This document shows positions 35,638 through 44,958 of a DNA stretch of 64,000 nt, piece by piece. Position numbers and translations under genes: made by a program. The notes under the pieces are model-generated. The model saw only the letters and a program-made list of their open reading frames with translations, was not told the DNA's origin and ran no database searches. This stretch comes from SHYR01 sp036013055 (GTDB taxonomy: Bacteria; Chloroflexota; Dehalococcoidia; UBA2979). Position 1 is the stretch's first letter; each line of letters starts with the position of its first letter. Location: contig DASCQM010000006.1 in the NCBI GenBank assembly GCA_036013055.1, forward strand, positions 1 through 64,000. Direction: 5' to 3'.

Positions 35638-36453
35638 CTAGTCCCGGAACGGCCCTTTGTGCTCGATGCCGGCCTCGGTCAGCAGATCCTTGTCGTAGAG
35701 GATGTTGCCGGTGTACTCCTGCGGCGTCTGCTCGCAGATCCAGACCGTCGCCTGCCCCATGTCGTCGGCGACCTCGAAGTTGAGGTCCGGATTCTCACGG
35801 TCGTTCGAGGCCATGCGGTTACCCGGCGTGCGCACGCCGCCGCGAGGTGAGAGCACGTTCACGGCGATGTTGTCCTTCTGCAGCATCGCACCCTGGCGCT
35901 GTGAGAAGTGCTCCAGTGCGGCCTTCTCGCCGCCGTAGAAGATGTCGCCGCCACGATTCTGCTGATCCTCGGTGTACGGCCCCGGGCCGAGTGGAATCGC
36001 ACCGACCGACGAGATGTTGACGATGTGGCCGCCACCGGCCGCCCGCATGTGCGGCACCGCAGCGCGCATCGCGAGGATGTAGCTGCGCTGGTTCACCTCA
36101 AGGCTGAGGTTGATGTGCCGCTCCTCGACGGTCTCAAGGTTGCCGGGGACGAAGATCGCGGCATTGTTGACGAGGATGTCGAGGCGGCCGTACTCGGCCG
36201 CGACCGCGTCGGCTGCGCCGGTGATGCTCTCGGTGTCGCGCATGTTCAGCACGATCGCCATACCCGTACCGCCGGCGTCTTCGATCTCCTTCGTAACGGT
36301 GTGGATCGTGCCCGGCAGGCGAGGGTCGCGCTGCTGTTCGGTGCGCGCGCCCACGGCGACCTTCGCGCCAGCCGCGGCGAGGTATCTCGCGATGTCAGCG
36401 CCGATCCCGCGGCTCGCGCCCGCTACCAGTGCAACTTTTCCGTCAAGGGTCAT
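35638..36453 (-). CDS. short-chain dehydrogenase/reductase
   Basis: 271 residues with GASRGIG, NNAAIFVPG, the catalytic Ser (NISSVGA) and YGGEK. An insert after the second strand (ARTEQQRDPRLPGTIHTVTKEIE) is a known variant in some SDRs. The C-terminal part (MGQATVWICEQTPQEYTGNILYDKDLL) is typical. GGAAAGG is upstream of the ATG. Substrate unknown. Confidence 0.85.
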   Translation of the reverse strand: MTLDGKVALVAGASRGIGADIARYLAAAGAKVAVGARTEQQRDPRLPGTIHTVTKEIEDAGGTGMAIVLNMRDTESITGAADAVAAEYGRLDILVNNAAIFVPGNLETVEERHINLSLEVNQRSYILAMRAAVPHMRAAGGGHIVNISSVGAIPLGPGPYTEDQQNRGGDIFYGGEKAALEHFSQRQGAMLQKDNIAVNVLSPRGGVRTPGNRMASNDRENPDLNFEVADDMGQATVWICEQTPQEYTGNILYDKDLLTEAGIEHKGPFRD

Positions 36454-36507
36454 CGGTGGTCTGCCTTTCCTCGATCGATCGTCGATCGTCTGCTTGATGG
36501 TCCGCCG

Positions 36508-36879
36508 TCAGGCGGGGAGTCGTGTCGTCTGAATCGCGGCGAGCCGCCACTCGTCGTCCGCCGGGACGAGCGCGGCGGTGAAGCGCACGTCGAGCGACGC
36601 CGGTTCGCCGTCGCGGGTGACGCCGAGGTGCCCGATTCCGGTCACGATGGCGCAGCCGGGGTAATGCTCCTCGACCGTGTCTTCGACTTCCCACGAGCGG
36701 TAGCGACGGCCACCCTCGAAGGCTGCGACGAGTTCGTCCCTCGTCTCGCGGACGGAGCTACTGTGGACGTACGTGAAGCCGTCCGTCACCAGCGCCTTCC
36801 ACGCGTCCATATCGGCGGCGACCGTCGCTGCTCCGTAGGATTGAAGCGTCGCGGTCGGCGTACTTGTGTCACTGCTCAT
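36508..36879 (-). CDS. SnoaL/DUF4440-like protein
   Basis: A 123-residue NTF2-like protein (ATVAADMDAWKALVTDGFTYVHSSSVRETRDELVAAFEGG; the tail WRLAAIQTTRLP is typical of DUF4440). It may be a small binding or cyclase-type protein. It is divergent from the acyl-CoA dehydrogenase at 37021; the shared upstream region holds a palindrome. Confidence 0.78.
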   Translation of the reverse strand: MSSDTSTPTATLQSYGAATVAADMDAWKALVTDGFTYVHSSSVRETRDELVAAFEGGRRYRSWEVEDTVEEHYPGCAIVTGIGHLGVTRDGEPASLDVRFTAALVPADDEWRLAAIQTTRLPA

Positions 36880-36967
36880 CGGTGATCTGCCCCCTCGTCA
36901 GCCGCGCGAATATACACCCGCGTTCGTATGGCGCGCAGATCGCGGCGAGTCGGAGTAAGATGCTGCG

Positions 36968-36987
36968 GCCAACGCATATGTGTTGGC
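36968..36987. promoter_or_regulatory. 20-bp near-perfect palindrome, possible operator
   Basis: GCCAACGCATATGTGTTGGC is an inverted repeat with one mismatched pair. It lies 34 bases before the acyl-CoA dehydrogenase start codon and just after TAAGAT at 36956-36961, a possible -10 box. A dimeric repressor (for example TetR type) bound here would block transcription start. The regulator gene is not adjacent. Confidence 0.45.
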
Positions 36988-37020
36988 GGGACGCGTACGT
37001 CGGAAGAGTGGTGGTGAGCG

Positions 37021-38223
37021 ATGGTCGACTTCAACGATAACGAAGAGCAGGCGACATTCCGCACAGAGGTGCGCGACTTCATCGCGACGAACCTGCCGGA
37101 TCAGCTTCGGCTGAAGCCCGACGAAGACCGCCGCTTCGACGAAGACGACCCGGACGAGAAGAAGGCAGCGATCGCGAAATGGCGAGAGGCGCTCGTCGAC
37201 AAGGGCTGGATCGCGCCGATGTGGCCGGAGGAGCTCGGCGGCGCGCAGATGACGAAGATGGAGCAATTCATCGTCAACGAGGAGTTCACGGAGGCTAGCG
37301 CGCCCCGGCTCAGCGTCCCGACCGTCGGTAGCACGATCATGGTTCACGGGTCCGAGGAGCAGAAGAAGGAATTCCTGCCGAAGATGGTGACCGGCGAGAC
37401 GCGCTGGTGCCAGGGCTACTCCGAGCCCGGCTCCGGCTCCGACCTCGCCTCGCTGCAGACGCGCGCGATCCGCGACGGCGACGACTTTGTGATCAACGGC
37501 CAAAAGATCTGGACCTCCGGCGCGCACCTCTCGAACATGATGTTCGCGCTCGTCCGCACTGACCCTGAGGCCCCGAAGCATCGCGGCATCACCTACATCC
37601 TGCTGCCGATGGACTCGCCGGGCATCACCGTGCGCCCGCTGAAGCAGATGTCCGAGGCGTCCGGCTTCAACGAGGTCTTCTTCGAGGACGTGCGCGTCCC
37701 GGTGCGTAACGCGATCGGCGAGGTGAACCGCGGCTGGTACGTGGGCGCGACGCACCTCGACTTCGAGCGCTCTGGCATAGGCCAGTCGCTCGGCCAGCGG
37801 CAGACGCTCGACGCGCTGCGCGACTTCCTGATCGAGGAGCGCGACACCGACACCGGCCGCTCGATGATCGGACGCTCGCAGCCCGTGCGTGCCGCGCTGG
37901 CGGAGCGCTACGTGGAGGCGGAGGTGGCGAAGAACTTCTCCTACCGCGTGATCTCGATGGAGGCGACGGGGCAGATCCCGAACCACGAGGCATCGGTCGC
38001 GAAGATGTTCAACACAGAGCTCTCGCAGCGTCTTGCGCGCACCGCCACGCAGACGCTCGGCCTCTACGGTGGGCTCTTCGACGAGGATGACGAGTGGACG
38101 CCGATGAAGCGTCGCTGGTCGCGCATGTACCTCTCGACGGTCTCGGCGACGCTCGCCGGTGGCACCTCGGAGATTCAGCGCAACGTGATCGCCACCCGTG
38201 GACTCGGCCTACCGCGAGGCTAG
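37021..38223 (+). CDS. acyl-CoA dehydrogenase
   Basis: A 400-residue FadE-type acyl-CoA dehydrogenase (QGYSEPGSGSDLASLQTRA, NGQKIWTSGAHLSNMMFALVRTD). The C-terminal AGGTSEIQRNVIATRGLGLPR is the usual end of this subfamily. It oxidises an acyl-CoA to enoyl-CoA; the chain type is unknown. It is monocistronic and preceded by the palindromic site. Confidence 0.88.
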   Translation: MVDFNDNEEQATFRTEVRDFIATNLPDQLRLKPDEDRRFDEDDPDEKKAAIAKWREALVDKGWIAPMWPEELGGAQMTKMEQFIVNEEFTEASAPRLSVPTVGSTIMVHGSEEQKKEFLPKMVTGETRWCQGYSEPGSGSDLASLQTRAIRDGDDFVINGQKIWTSGAHLSNMMFALVRTDPEAPKHRGITYILLPMDSPGITVRPLKQMSEASGFNEVFFEDVRVPVRNAIGEVNRGWYVGATHLDFERSGIGQSLGQRQTLDALRDFLIEERDTDTGRSMIGRSQPVRAALAERYVEAEVAKNFSYRVISMEATGQIPNHEASVAKMFNTELSQRLARTATQTLGLYGGLFDEDDEWTPMKRRWSRMYLSTVSATLAGGTSEIQRNVIATRGLGLPRG

Positions 38224-38226
38224 CCG

Positions 38227-38245
38227 TCGGCGGTAGCGCCGCCGA
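38227..38245. terminator. hairpin between convergent genes
   Basis: TCGGCGG and CCGCCGA form a perfect 7-bp stem with a five-base loop (TAGCG). It lies four bases after the acyl-CoA dehydrogenase stop codon and before the end of the convergent MFS gene. No T-run is present. Confidence 0.5.
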
Positions 38246-38257
38246 GTCGCGGCATCG

Positions 38258-39601
38258 TTAGGTGAGCGTCCGGATACGCGTAACCGCGAGGCAGGCGATC
38301 AGCGCGACTGCGGTCGTGCCGATCGCGAGTTGTACGCCGACCGCATCGGCGGCCAGTCCGACACCGAACGTCCCGAAGTTGGTGAAGCCCCAGCTCAGGT
38401 TGTAGGCGCTCGAGACGCGGCCGCGGTACTCGTCGGTCGTGTACGCCTGGATCAGCACGCCGGAGAGTGCGAAGCGCGCCGTCTGACCGAATCCGACGAC
38501 GATGAAAATCACCGCAGAGAGTGAGTAGATCGTCGACGCGGAGAAGGCGAGCAGCGCGACCCCGAGCAGCAACGCGGCAAGCATCATCGCCAGCCCGCGT
38601 CGTCGGTTCGGCAGCGACGCGATCAGCAGCGAACCCGCGAGCGAGCCGATGCCCGAGATGCTCATTAGCGTGCCGACCTCCAGCGCGCCGCCATCGAGCA
38701 CATCGGCGACGAAGCCGGGTAGCAGGAAGAAGTACGGCATCGCCACGACCTCGAGGATCAGGTTCACCCACAGCACCAGCGAGACGTCGCGGTTGCCTCT
38801 GATGTAGGCGAGGCCGTCGAGTAGCTCGCGCACCGCGCCAGAGACGTTGCGGGGTGCACCGTCGCGGCTCGCCGTCGTGTCCGGCACCTTGAGCAGCAAC
38901 ACCACGGCGATCAGGTACATCGAACTCATCAGCGTGTAGACGTACTGCGAGCCGTCGACGCCCTCGCCGCCACCGACTGCTGCAACGAGCCAGCCGGCGA
39001 GCCCCGGCATCACGAGGCGAGCGGTGTTCATGCCCGCCGTCGAGAGCGCCATCGCGTTCATCAGCCGCTCGGGGCCGACGAGTTCGGGCGTTATCGCCTG
39101 GCGCGCCGGCAGCATCAGCGACATGGTGCTGCCCTGCACGACGGCGGCGATGATCAGGTGCTGCACGGAGATCTGATCGGAGAAGATCAAGGCGGCGATC
39201 ACGAGTGCGTTCAGCGCGTTCGCGAACTGGCCGATCTGAACGATCAGCTTCTTCTGCGGCACGAGATCGGCGATCACCCCGCCGACGAGCGAGAGGAAGA
39301 TCTGCGGGATCGCCGTCGCGAGCGTGATCGCGCCGAGCATCGAGTAGCTGCCGGTGAGTTGGAAGACCATCCAGCCGCGAATGAACATCTGCATGTTCAT
39401 CGCCGTGAAATGCCCCATCAGCGCGGCGAAGAACCAGCGGAAGCCGGGGTCGTACAGCGACTCGAGCGTGCGACGCGTCAGCGGCCCGCCTTCGCCGCTA
39501 GCGGTGGAGAGGCCATCCGTGACGGCATCGCCATCGATGGTGCCCCGGCCGGGGGTGGGCGAGGCGTCGGTCGGTGCAGCGTCACGCGACCCGATCGTCA
39601 T
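38258..39601 (-). CDS. MFS transporter (MFS_3/EntS-like)
   Basis: 447 residues with a polar N-terminal tail of about 45 residues and then about twelve hydrophobic segments. The sequence FRWFFAALMGHFTAMNMQMFIRGWMVFQLTGSYSMLGAITLATAIPQIFLSLVGGVIADLVPQKKLI shows the MFS A-motif region (GGVIADLVPQKK). The family includes exporters of siderophores and drugs. Substrate unknown. It is divergent from another MFS gene, 175 bases away. Confidence 0.85.
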   Translation of the reverse strand: MTIGSRDAAPTDASPTPGRGTIDGDAVTDGLSTASGEGGPLTRRTLESLYDPGFRWFFAALMGHFTAMNMQMFIRGWMVFQLTGSYSMLGAITLATAIPQIFLSLVGGVIADLVPQKKLIVQIGQFANALNALVIAALIFSDQISVQHLIIAAVVQGSTMSLMLPARQAITPELVGPERLMNAMALSTAGMNTARLVMPGLAGWLVAAVGGGEGVDGSQYVYTLMSSMYLIAVVLLLKVPDTTASRDGAPRNVSGAVRELLDGLAYIRGNRDVSLVLWVNLILEVVAMPYFFLLPGFVADVLDGGALEVGTLMSISGIGSLAGSLLIASLPNRRRGLAMMLAALLLGVALLAFSASTIYSLSAVIFIVVGFGQTARFALSGVLIQAYTTDEYRGRVSSAYNLSWGFTNFGTFGVGLAADAVGVQLAIGTTAVALIACLAVTRIRTLT

Positions 39602-39776
39602 TACAGTTCCGCCGCATCTAGCCGTCGTGACGCCATGTAACCACGCTTGCAGAGCAGTCGACTGGTGACAAGCCGAGGGTCGCGCGCAGGCATTGGCGGC
39701 CTGTGGTGCCTCGCGTCACGTCGCGGACTATCCGCAGTCGGTTGGCGAGCGAGTAGCCGCCGCATACCATCCGGCG

Positions 39777-41011
39777 ATGTCCGGTCCCGATCGCGCAGCC
39801 TCGGACGTTGCCGCCGTATTCCTGCGATGGACGTTCCTGCGTGCCGTCTTCCATCGCGGCTGGTGGCTGGTCCCAGCATCTACCTCGTGGTCGTCGCCGA
39901 TCTCTCCGCGTCCCAGCTTGTCTTCTACGGCGTCGCCATGGCGATCACGATGCTGGTGGCGGAAGTCCCGACGGGCGTCGTTGCCGACGCGTTCAGCCGT
40001 AAGTGGTCTCTGGTGGTCGCGCACCTCGTGATGGGCAGCGGGATGGTGATGTTGGGCCTCGTCACGGCCTTTCCGCTGCTGCTGGCGACGCAGGTGCTCT
40101 GGGGACTCGGTTGGACGTTCTCGAGCGGCGCTGACGTCGCGTGGATCACCGATGAGCTCGACGAGCCGAACCGCATCGACCGCGTGCTGATGGCGCGCGC
40201 TCGCCGGGAGCAGTTCGGGGCCGCCGCGGGGCTGATCGCGTTCGGCGCGCTCGCGTGGGCAACCGACCTCGGGTCGGCGGTCGTGGTCGCGGGCGGCGGG
40301 ATGATCGTGCTCGGTCTGGTCATCGCCATGCGCTTCAGCGAGCACAACTTCACCCCGACGCGAGAGCGTCGCTGGCGTGGGTCGGTGGCAATCTTCAGGC
40401 GCGGGGTCGCGCTGGCGCGCGGCGACCGCGAGATCCTCGTCGTACTCGCGGCGACGTTCCTCGTAAATGCGGGAACGCAGGTCGGGTTCCTCTTCCCGAA
40501 GCGGCTGCTGGACCTCGGCTTCCCGACGCAGCCCGACCCGATCGTCTGGTTCACGGCGCTTGGCCTCGCGGCGCTCATCGCGGGCGGACTCGCGCTGCGC
40601 ATCGTCGAGAGCCGCATCGAGGGCGTCGGCGCGCCGGGGCGCGTCTATGCCGCTGCGGCCTTCGCCGGCACCGTCGGGCTGCTGTTGCTCGCCGGCGCGC
40701 CGAACGACGCTACCGGCATGGGTGGCGTGCTGCTCGTGACGGGTATCGCGGAGCCGGTGACCCGCGCCGTGAGCGTGATCTGGGTCAACCAACGGGTTGC
40801 AAGCGAGGTGCGCGCGACGGTGCACTCGTTCCTGTCGCAGGCTGAAGTCGTCGGCGAGATCGTCGCCGGAATCACGCTCGGCGTGCTCGTCCACGCGACG
40901 AGCATCCCGCTCGTGCTCACCGTCTCTGGCGCGCTGATCGCGGCTGCCGGGCTGCTGGTGATCGGATCGCGCAGCGGCCGCGCTCGACGCTCGCCGGTGA
41001 TCAACCGCTAA
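39777..41011 (+). pseudogene. MFS transporter, apparently frameshifted near its start
   Basis: A second, unrelated MFS protein of about 411 residues. The first ~30 residues (MSGPDRAASDVAAVFLRWTFLRAVFHRGWWLV) are in one frame from the ATG at 39777. The rest (SIYLVVVADLSASQLVFYG, AEVPTGVVADAFSRKWSLV, and so on) is in another. The shift lies at about 39868-39875 in GGTCCC, and the total is one base short, so a single C may have been lost. A start within the second frame would remove the first membrane helix. Real inactivation or sequencing error cannot be told apart here. Confidence 0.72.
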
Positions 41012-41075
41012 CGCGCGGTGGTGCCATCGAGGGTCGCGCTGCCTGTAGAGTGGGCGCGCGCGTGAGGAGACTGCG

Positions 41076-42134
41076 ATGAGTGATGCGATCAAGCTGGGAA
41101 TGGGAATCGGCTACTCGGGTGCCGAGATGCAGTTGCCCGTCGAGAGCGTGCTGCTGGCGGAACGGCTGGGGTACGACTCCGTGTGGACTGCGGAGACCTA
41201 TGGCTCCGACGCGATCACGCCGCTCGCCTACCTCGCGGCGCTGACGAAGGACATTCGCCTCGGCACCAGCATCATTCAGACAGCGGCGCGCAGCCCCGCG
41301 GCGACGGCGATGTCGATGCAGACGCTGGACGCGATGGCCGGCGGAGATCGTGTGATTTGCGGACTGGGCGTCTCCGGCCCGCAGATCGTCGAGGGCTGGT
41401 ACGGCCGTGCGTGGGGCAAGCCGTACTACATGCTGCGCGACTACATGCAGATCATGAAGAAGATCGGCGAGCGCGGCGCGCCGGTGGAGCACGAGGGCCG
41501 CGAGTACCCGTTGCCTTACGACGGACCGGGGTCCCAGCACCTCGGCAAGCCGCTGATGTCGATCCTTCATCCCAACCCGAAGCTTCCGATCTGGCTCGGC
41601 AGCGGCAGCGAATCGAACGTGCGGCTGGCGGCCGAGCACGGCGATGGCCTGCTGCCGCTCGGCTTCACCCCGGCGCGCATGCCCGAGTACATGGCGTGGA
41701 TCAACGAGGGCTTCGAGCGCGCCGGCGGCGGAAAGTCGATGGCCGACTTCGAGATCCAGACCGGCGTGACGGTTGAAATTACCGACGACGTCGCCGGTGC
41801 ACTGCGACGTCGCAAGCCGGGAGTCGCCCTCTACGTCGGGGGCATGGGGCACCGCGACATGAACTTCCACAAGGAGCAGATGATCCGGCGCGGGTACGGC
41901 GAGGCGGCCGAGCGCATCCAGGAGCTGTTCCTCGACCATCGCAAGGCGGAGGCGCTTGAGGAAGTGCCGGACGAGTTCGTCGACGAGACGTGCCTCGTGG
42001 GCCCGGTCGCGCGCATCAAGGAGCGCTTCGCGGCGTGGCGCGACTGCGGGCTGACCGGGATGACGATCAGCGGGTCGAATCCCGAGACGCTGGAGTTGAT
42101 GGCCGACCTGGCGGAGATTCGCCCGCGCGACTAG
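41076..42134 (+). CDS. luciferase-like (LLM class) F420-type oxidoreductase
   Basis: A 352-residue TIM-barrel flavin/F420 oxidoreductase (GYDSVWTAETYGSDAITPLAYLAALTKDIRLGTSIIQ, GLGVSGPQIVEGWYG, PIWLGSGSESNVRLAAEHGDG). Members use F420H2 or FMNH2; the choice cannot be read by eye, though the sequence resembles F420-dependent types. GAGGAG lies before the ATG. It is monocistronic and convergent with the ABC/GT-C fusion gene. Confidence 0.85.
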   Translation: MSDAIKLGMGIGYSGAEMQLPVESVLLAERLGYDSVWTAETYGSDAITPLAYLAALTKDIRLGTSIIQTAARSPAATAMSMQTLDAMAGGDRVICGLGVSGPQIVEGWYGRAWGKPYYMLRDYMQIMKKIGERGAPVEHEGREYPLPYDGPGSQHLGKPLMSILHPNPKLPIWLGSGSESNVRLAAEHGDGLLPLGFTPARMPEYMAWINEGFERAGGGKSMADFEIQTGVTVEITDDVAGALRRRKPGVALYVGGMGHRDMNFHKEQMIRRGYGEAAERIQELFLDHRKAEALEEVPDEFVDETCLVGPVARIKERFAAWRDCGLTGMTISGSNPETLELMADLAEIRPRD

Positions 42135-42165
42135 CGCACGATGCGTGCAGGTCAGTTCAGCGGGG

Positions 42166-44958
42166 TCAGTTCATTGGCGCAGAGCCACAACTGACGACGT
42201 GCCAGGTGCGGTTGATCGGCTGCGACCGCGGCAGGCTAGACGGCGAGTACGTCGCGAAGCGCAGCATATTGCAGTAGCGGCCGATCACCTCGTAGACGGG
42301 GTCGAGCAGTTCGAGATCCGATCGCGTGCGGTTGAGCAGCACGGCCGGCACGTCGCCGGCGCGGAATAGCGCGTCCAGCGATTCTGCCTCGAGCACCGGG
42401 CGGCGCTGGTACTCGCTCCAGAGCGGCAGCACGGAGGCGCCGGTGAACGAGATCGCCTGTCCGGCGGTGTTGATGCCATCGATGGCGAACGCGTAGCGAG
42501 CGTCGCCCTGCTCGCCGGCGATCTCGATCGCAGCCTTTGCAGGCACGTTCGTCGCGGCGGGCGTCGCCGGGTTCTCATGCGCGTAGATCATCGGGTTCGG
42601 GCGCGTGATCGTGCCGCCGCCCGGGTTGTCGGTCGCGATCCAGCTCGCGACGATCAGCATCGACGCGACGACGGCGATCGCCGGTAGTGCCCTTAGCGCA
42701 TCGCGCAGCTTGCGCGGCGTCGGAGCGAGCGTCGCGATCAGCGCGATCGCTGCCGCAGCGACGCCGCCTCGGAACGCCCACTCGCCCCAGTCGAGCAGTG
42801 GCGGGAACTCGTGGATCGTCGCCCGTGCGTATCCGAGCGTGAGCAGGGCGGCGAGCGGGAATACGAGCGCGACCCAGCGACCGCGCGCCCGCCACGCCTC
42901 GACGATGCCGACCGCGCCGAGCACGGCCATCGCCGGAGCGTATGCCTCCGTGTAGTGCACCGGCGCGCGGTTCGAGACGGAGAACAGCACGATGCCCGTG
43001 AGTCCCCATCCGACCCAGAGCAGGCCGGGCCCGTCGAGCCAGTCGCGCCGTCGCCAGATCGCCGCGGCGACGCCCGCGAGCGCCAGCAGCGCCATCGTTC
43101 CCATCAGCGGTCCGTTCGCTCCGGCGAAGAGCCGCGCAGGACCGGCGTCACCGACACCGAAGCGGCGTGCCGAGGCAGCGCGGCGCGCGACCGCGTCGTC
43201 GTCATCGTCCTCGAGCGGCTCGAAGACCGTCACCTCGGCCGGCAGCACGCGTTCGAGGCCGTTGTAGCGCGCGACCAGTCCGTATGCGCTGTTCGAGACA
43301 TCGTTCATCACGACCGGCCGCTCGTTGGCGGGGGTCAGTTCGACGAACGTCACCCACGAAAGCGAGACGAGGACCACGACGGCGCCGGTCGCCACGATCA
43401 CCGGCAGCCGCGCGACCAGCTCGGAACGCCAGCGCACCAGCACGTAGGCGATCGCCGCCGGAGCGATCACGAACCCCTCGAAGAACTTCACGTTGAAGAC
43501 GACGCCCATCAGCACGGCCCACGCGAGCAGCAGCACCGGGCGACGGCCCTCGACGGCGGCGATCAGCATCCACGCGCCGCCAACGACGAGCGCCATCATC
43601 ACCGCGTCCATCGTCGAGTCTCGCGCCGTGCCGACTGATTCCGGGAAGACCGCGAGCAGCAGCGCGGCGATCAAGCCGACCGCGGCGGCCCCGTTGCGGC
43701 CCGCGTAGCCGCGATGCGCTGCGGCGTAGGTGAGCGGGACGGCGAGCGTGCCCGCGAGCGCGATCGGCAGCACGAGCGACCAGTCGCCGAACCCGAAGAG
43801 CTTCGAAGACGCGACCTGCAGCCAGAGGGCGAGCGGTGGTTTGTCGACGGTCAGCGTCCCCGCGGGGTCGTACGCGGCGTAGAGGAAGTTGTGCCAGCTC
43901 AGGCCCATCGAGCGGATTGCCGAGGCGTAGAAGAGGTTGCCGAGGCCGATGCGCCCGAGGTCGTAGAACCGCAGCGCGGCAGCGAGGCCGGTGATCATCA
44001 CCAACGCGATGCCGATCGTGCCGGGGCTGGCGAGGAGCTCGGCGAAGGTGAGAGCGGTCTTCGCTCGCGCCACGGGCCAGGAGTCGAAGGAGTCGAACGA
44101 GTCGCGTGGCGTCTCGCCGCCGTCCTCGGTCGGAGCGTCGGGTGCCGCGACGCTCCGACCGCCCGCCGCTCCCGGACGCCACGGTGCGAAGCGGTCTGCG
44201 GGATCCTCGGGTGCTCCGGTCGTCGTCCGCGTCGGCGCGGGGGCGATCATCGCCTCGCGTCCGAAGGTGCGCTCCGCTGGCCGCAGCAGGCGCCCGTCGG
44301 CGAGCTCCTCGATGCGGTCGACGTGGTCGAGCACCAGCGGGTCGTGCGAGGCGGTAATGATCGTGACGCCCTCGCTGGCGATCTCGCGCAGCAGCAGGAA
44401 GATCTGTTCTGCCGTGGTGGTGTCGAGTTCACCGGTCGGTTCGTCGGCGATCAGAATCCGTGGACGGTTGGCCAGCGCCCTCGCGATCGCGACGCGCTGC
44501 TGCTCGCCGCCGGAGAGTTCGTACGGGCGGTGCTGCGCCCGCGCCGTGAGGCCGACCTGGGCCAGCAGCTCGCGGGTGCGCGCATTGCGCTCGCGCAGAC
44601 CGACGCCGGCGACGCGCTGCACGAGGTCGATGTTCTCTTCCGCCGAGAGCAGCGGGAGCAGACCAAAGGACTGGAACACGAACCCGATCGTGTTGCGCCG
44701 AACCTTCGTCAGATCGCGCTCGTTGAGCCGCGTGATCTCGTCGCCACCGATCGAGATCGCGCCGTCATCGGGGCGCTGTAGCCCAGCGATCAGGTTCAGC
44801 AGCGTGGTCTTGCCAGAACCCGAGCGACCGACGATCGCGACGAACTCGCCCTCGGCGATGTCTAGCGAGACATCGCGCACCGCGGGGACCTCGTCACCGG
44901 CCCGCGTGAAGGTGCGGCTCACGCCCTCGACGCGAACGTCGTATCGCAGTTCCGTCAT
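42166..44958 (-). CDS. fusion of ABC transporter ATPase (LolD/MacB type) and GT-C glycosyltransferase (GT39/ArnT-like)
   Basis: One uninterrupted frame of 930 residues. Residues 1-230 are a complete ABC ATPase: Walker A GRSGSGKTT, Q-loop FVFQSFGLLPLL, signature LSGGEQQRVAIARAL, Walker B ILIADEPTGELD and switch His in ITASHD. A polar, acidic linker follows (about 230-300). From about 305 there is a multi-pass GT-C protein with the GT39/ArnT-like entry RFYDLGRIGLGNLFYASAIRSMGLSWHNFLYAAYDPAGTLTVDKPPLALWLQ, about ten membrane helices and a periplasmic C-terminus. GT-C enzymes use polyprenyl-phosphate sugars. No ABC permease gene is adjacent. The start overlaps the GtrA gene by four bases, so the two are coupled. 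Confidence 0.85.
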   Translation of the reverse strand: MTELRYDVRVEGVSRTFTRAGDEVPAVRDVSLDIAEGEFVAIVGRSGSGKTTLLNLIAGLQRPDDGAISIGGDEITRLNERDLTKVRRNTIGFVFQSFGLLPLLSAEENIDLVQRVAGVGLRERNARTRELLAQVGLTARAQHRPYELSGGEQQRVAIARALANRPRILIADEPTGELDTTTAEQIFLLLREIASEGVTIITASHDPLVLDHVDRIEELADGRLLRPAERTFGREAMIAPAPTRTTTGAPEDPADRFAPWRPGAAGGRSVAAPDAPTEDGGETPRDSFDSFDSWPVARAKTALTFAELLASPGTIGIALVMITGLAAALRFYDLGRIGLGNLFYASAIRSMGLSWHNFLYAAYDPAGTLTVDKPPLALWLQVASSKLFGFGDWSLVLPIALAGTLAVPLTYAAAHRGYAGRNGAAAVGLIAALLLAVFPESVGTARDSTMDAVMMALVVGGAWMLIAAVEGRRPVLLLAWAVLMGVVFNVKFFEGFVIAPAAIAYVLVRWRSELVARLPVIVATGAVVVLVSLSWVTFVELTPANERPVVMNDVSNSAYGLVARYNGLERVLPAEVTVFEPLEDDDDDAVARRAASARRFGVGDAGPARLFAGANGPLMGTMALLALAGVAAAIWRRRDWLDGPGLLWVGWGLTGIVLFSVSNRAPVHYTEAYAPAMAVLGAVGIVEAWRARGRWVALVFPLAALLTLGYARATIHEFPPLLDWGEWAFRGGVAAAAIALIATLAPTPRKLRDALRALPAIAVVASMLIVASWIATDNPGGGTITRPNPMIYAHENPATPAATNVPAKAAIEIAGEQGDARYAFAIDGINTAGQAISFTGASVLPLWSEYQRRPVLEAESLDALFRAGDVPAVLLNRTRSDLELLDPVYEVIGRYCNMLRFATYSPSSLPRSQPINRTWHVVSCGSAPMN

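Noticed and set aside
39728..41092. A 454-codon minus-strand open frame opposite the MFS gene
   Set aside because: Arg/His/Asp-rich with no membrane segments. The plus-strand MFS helices, once the frameshift is allowed, explain the sequence.
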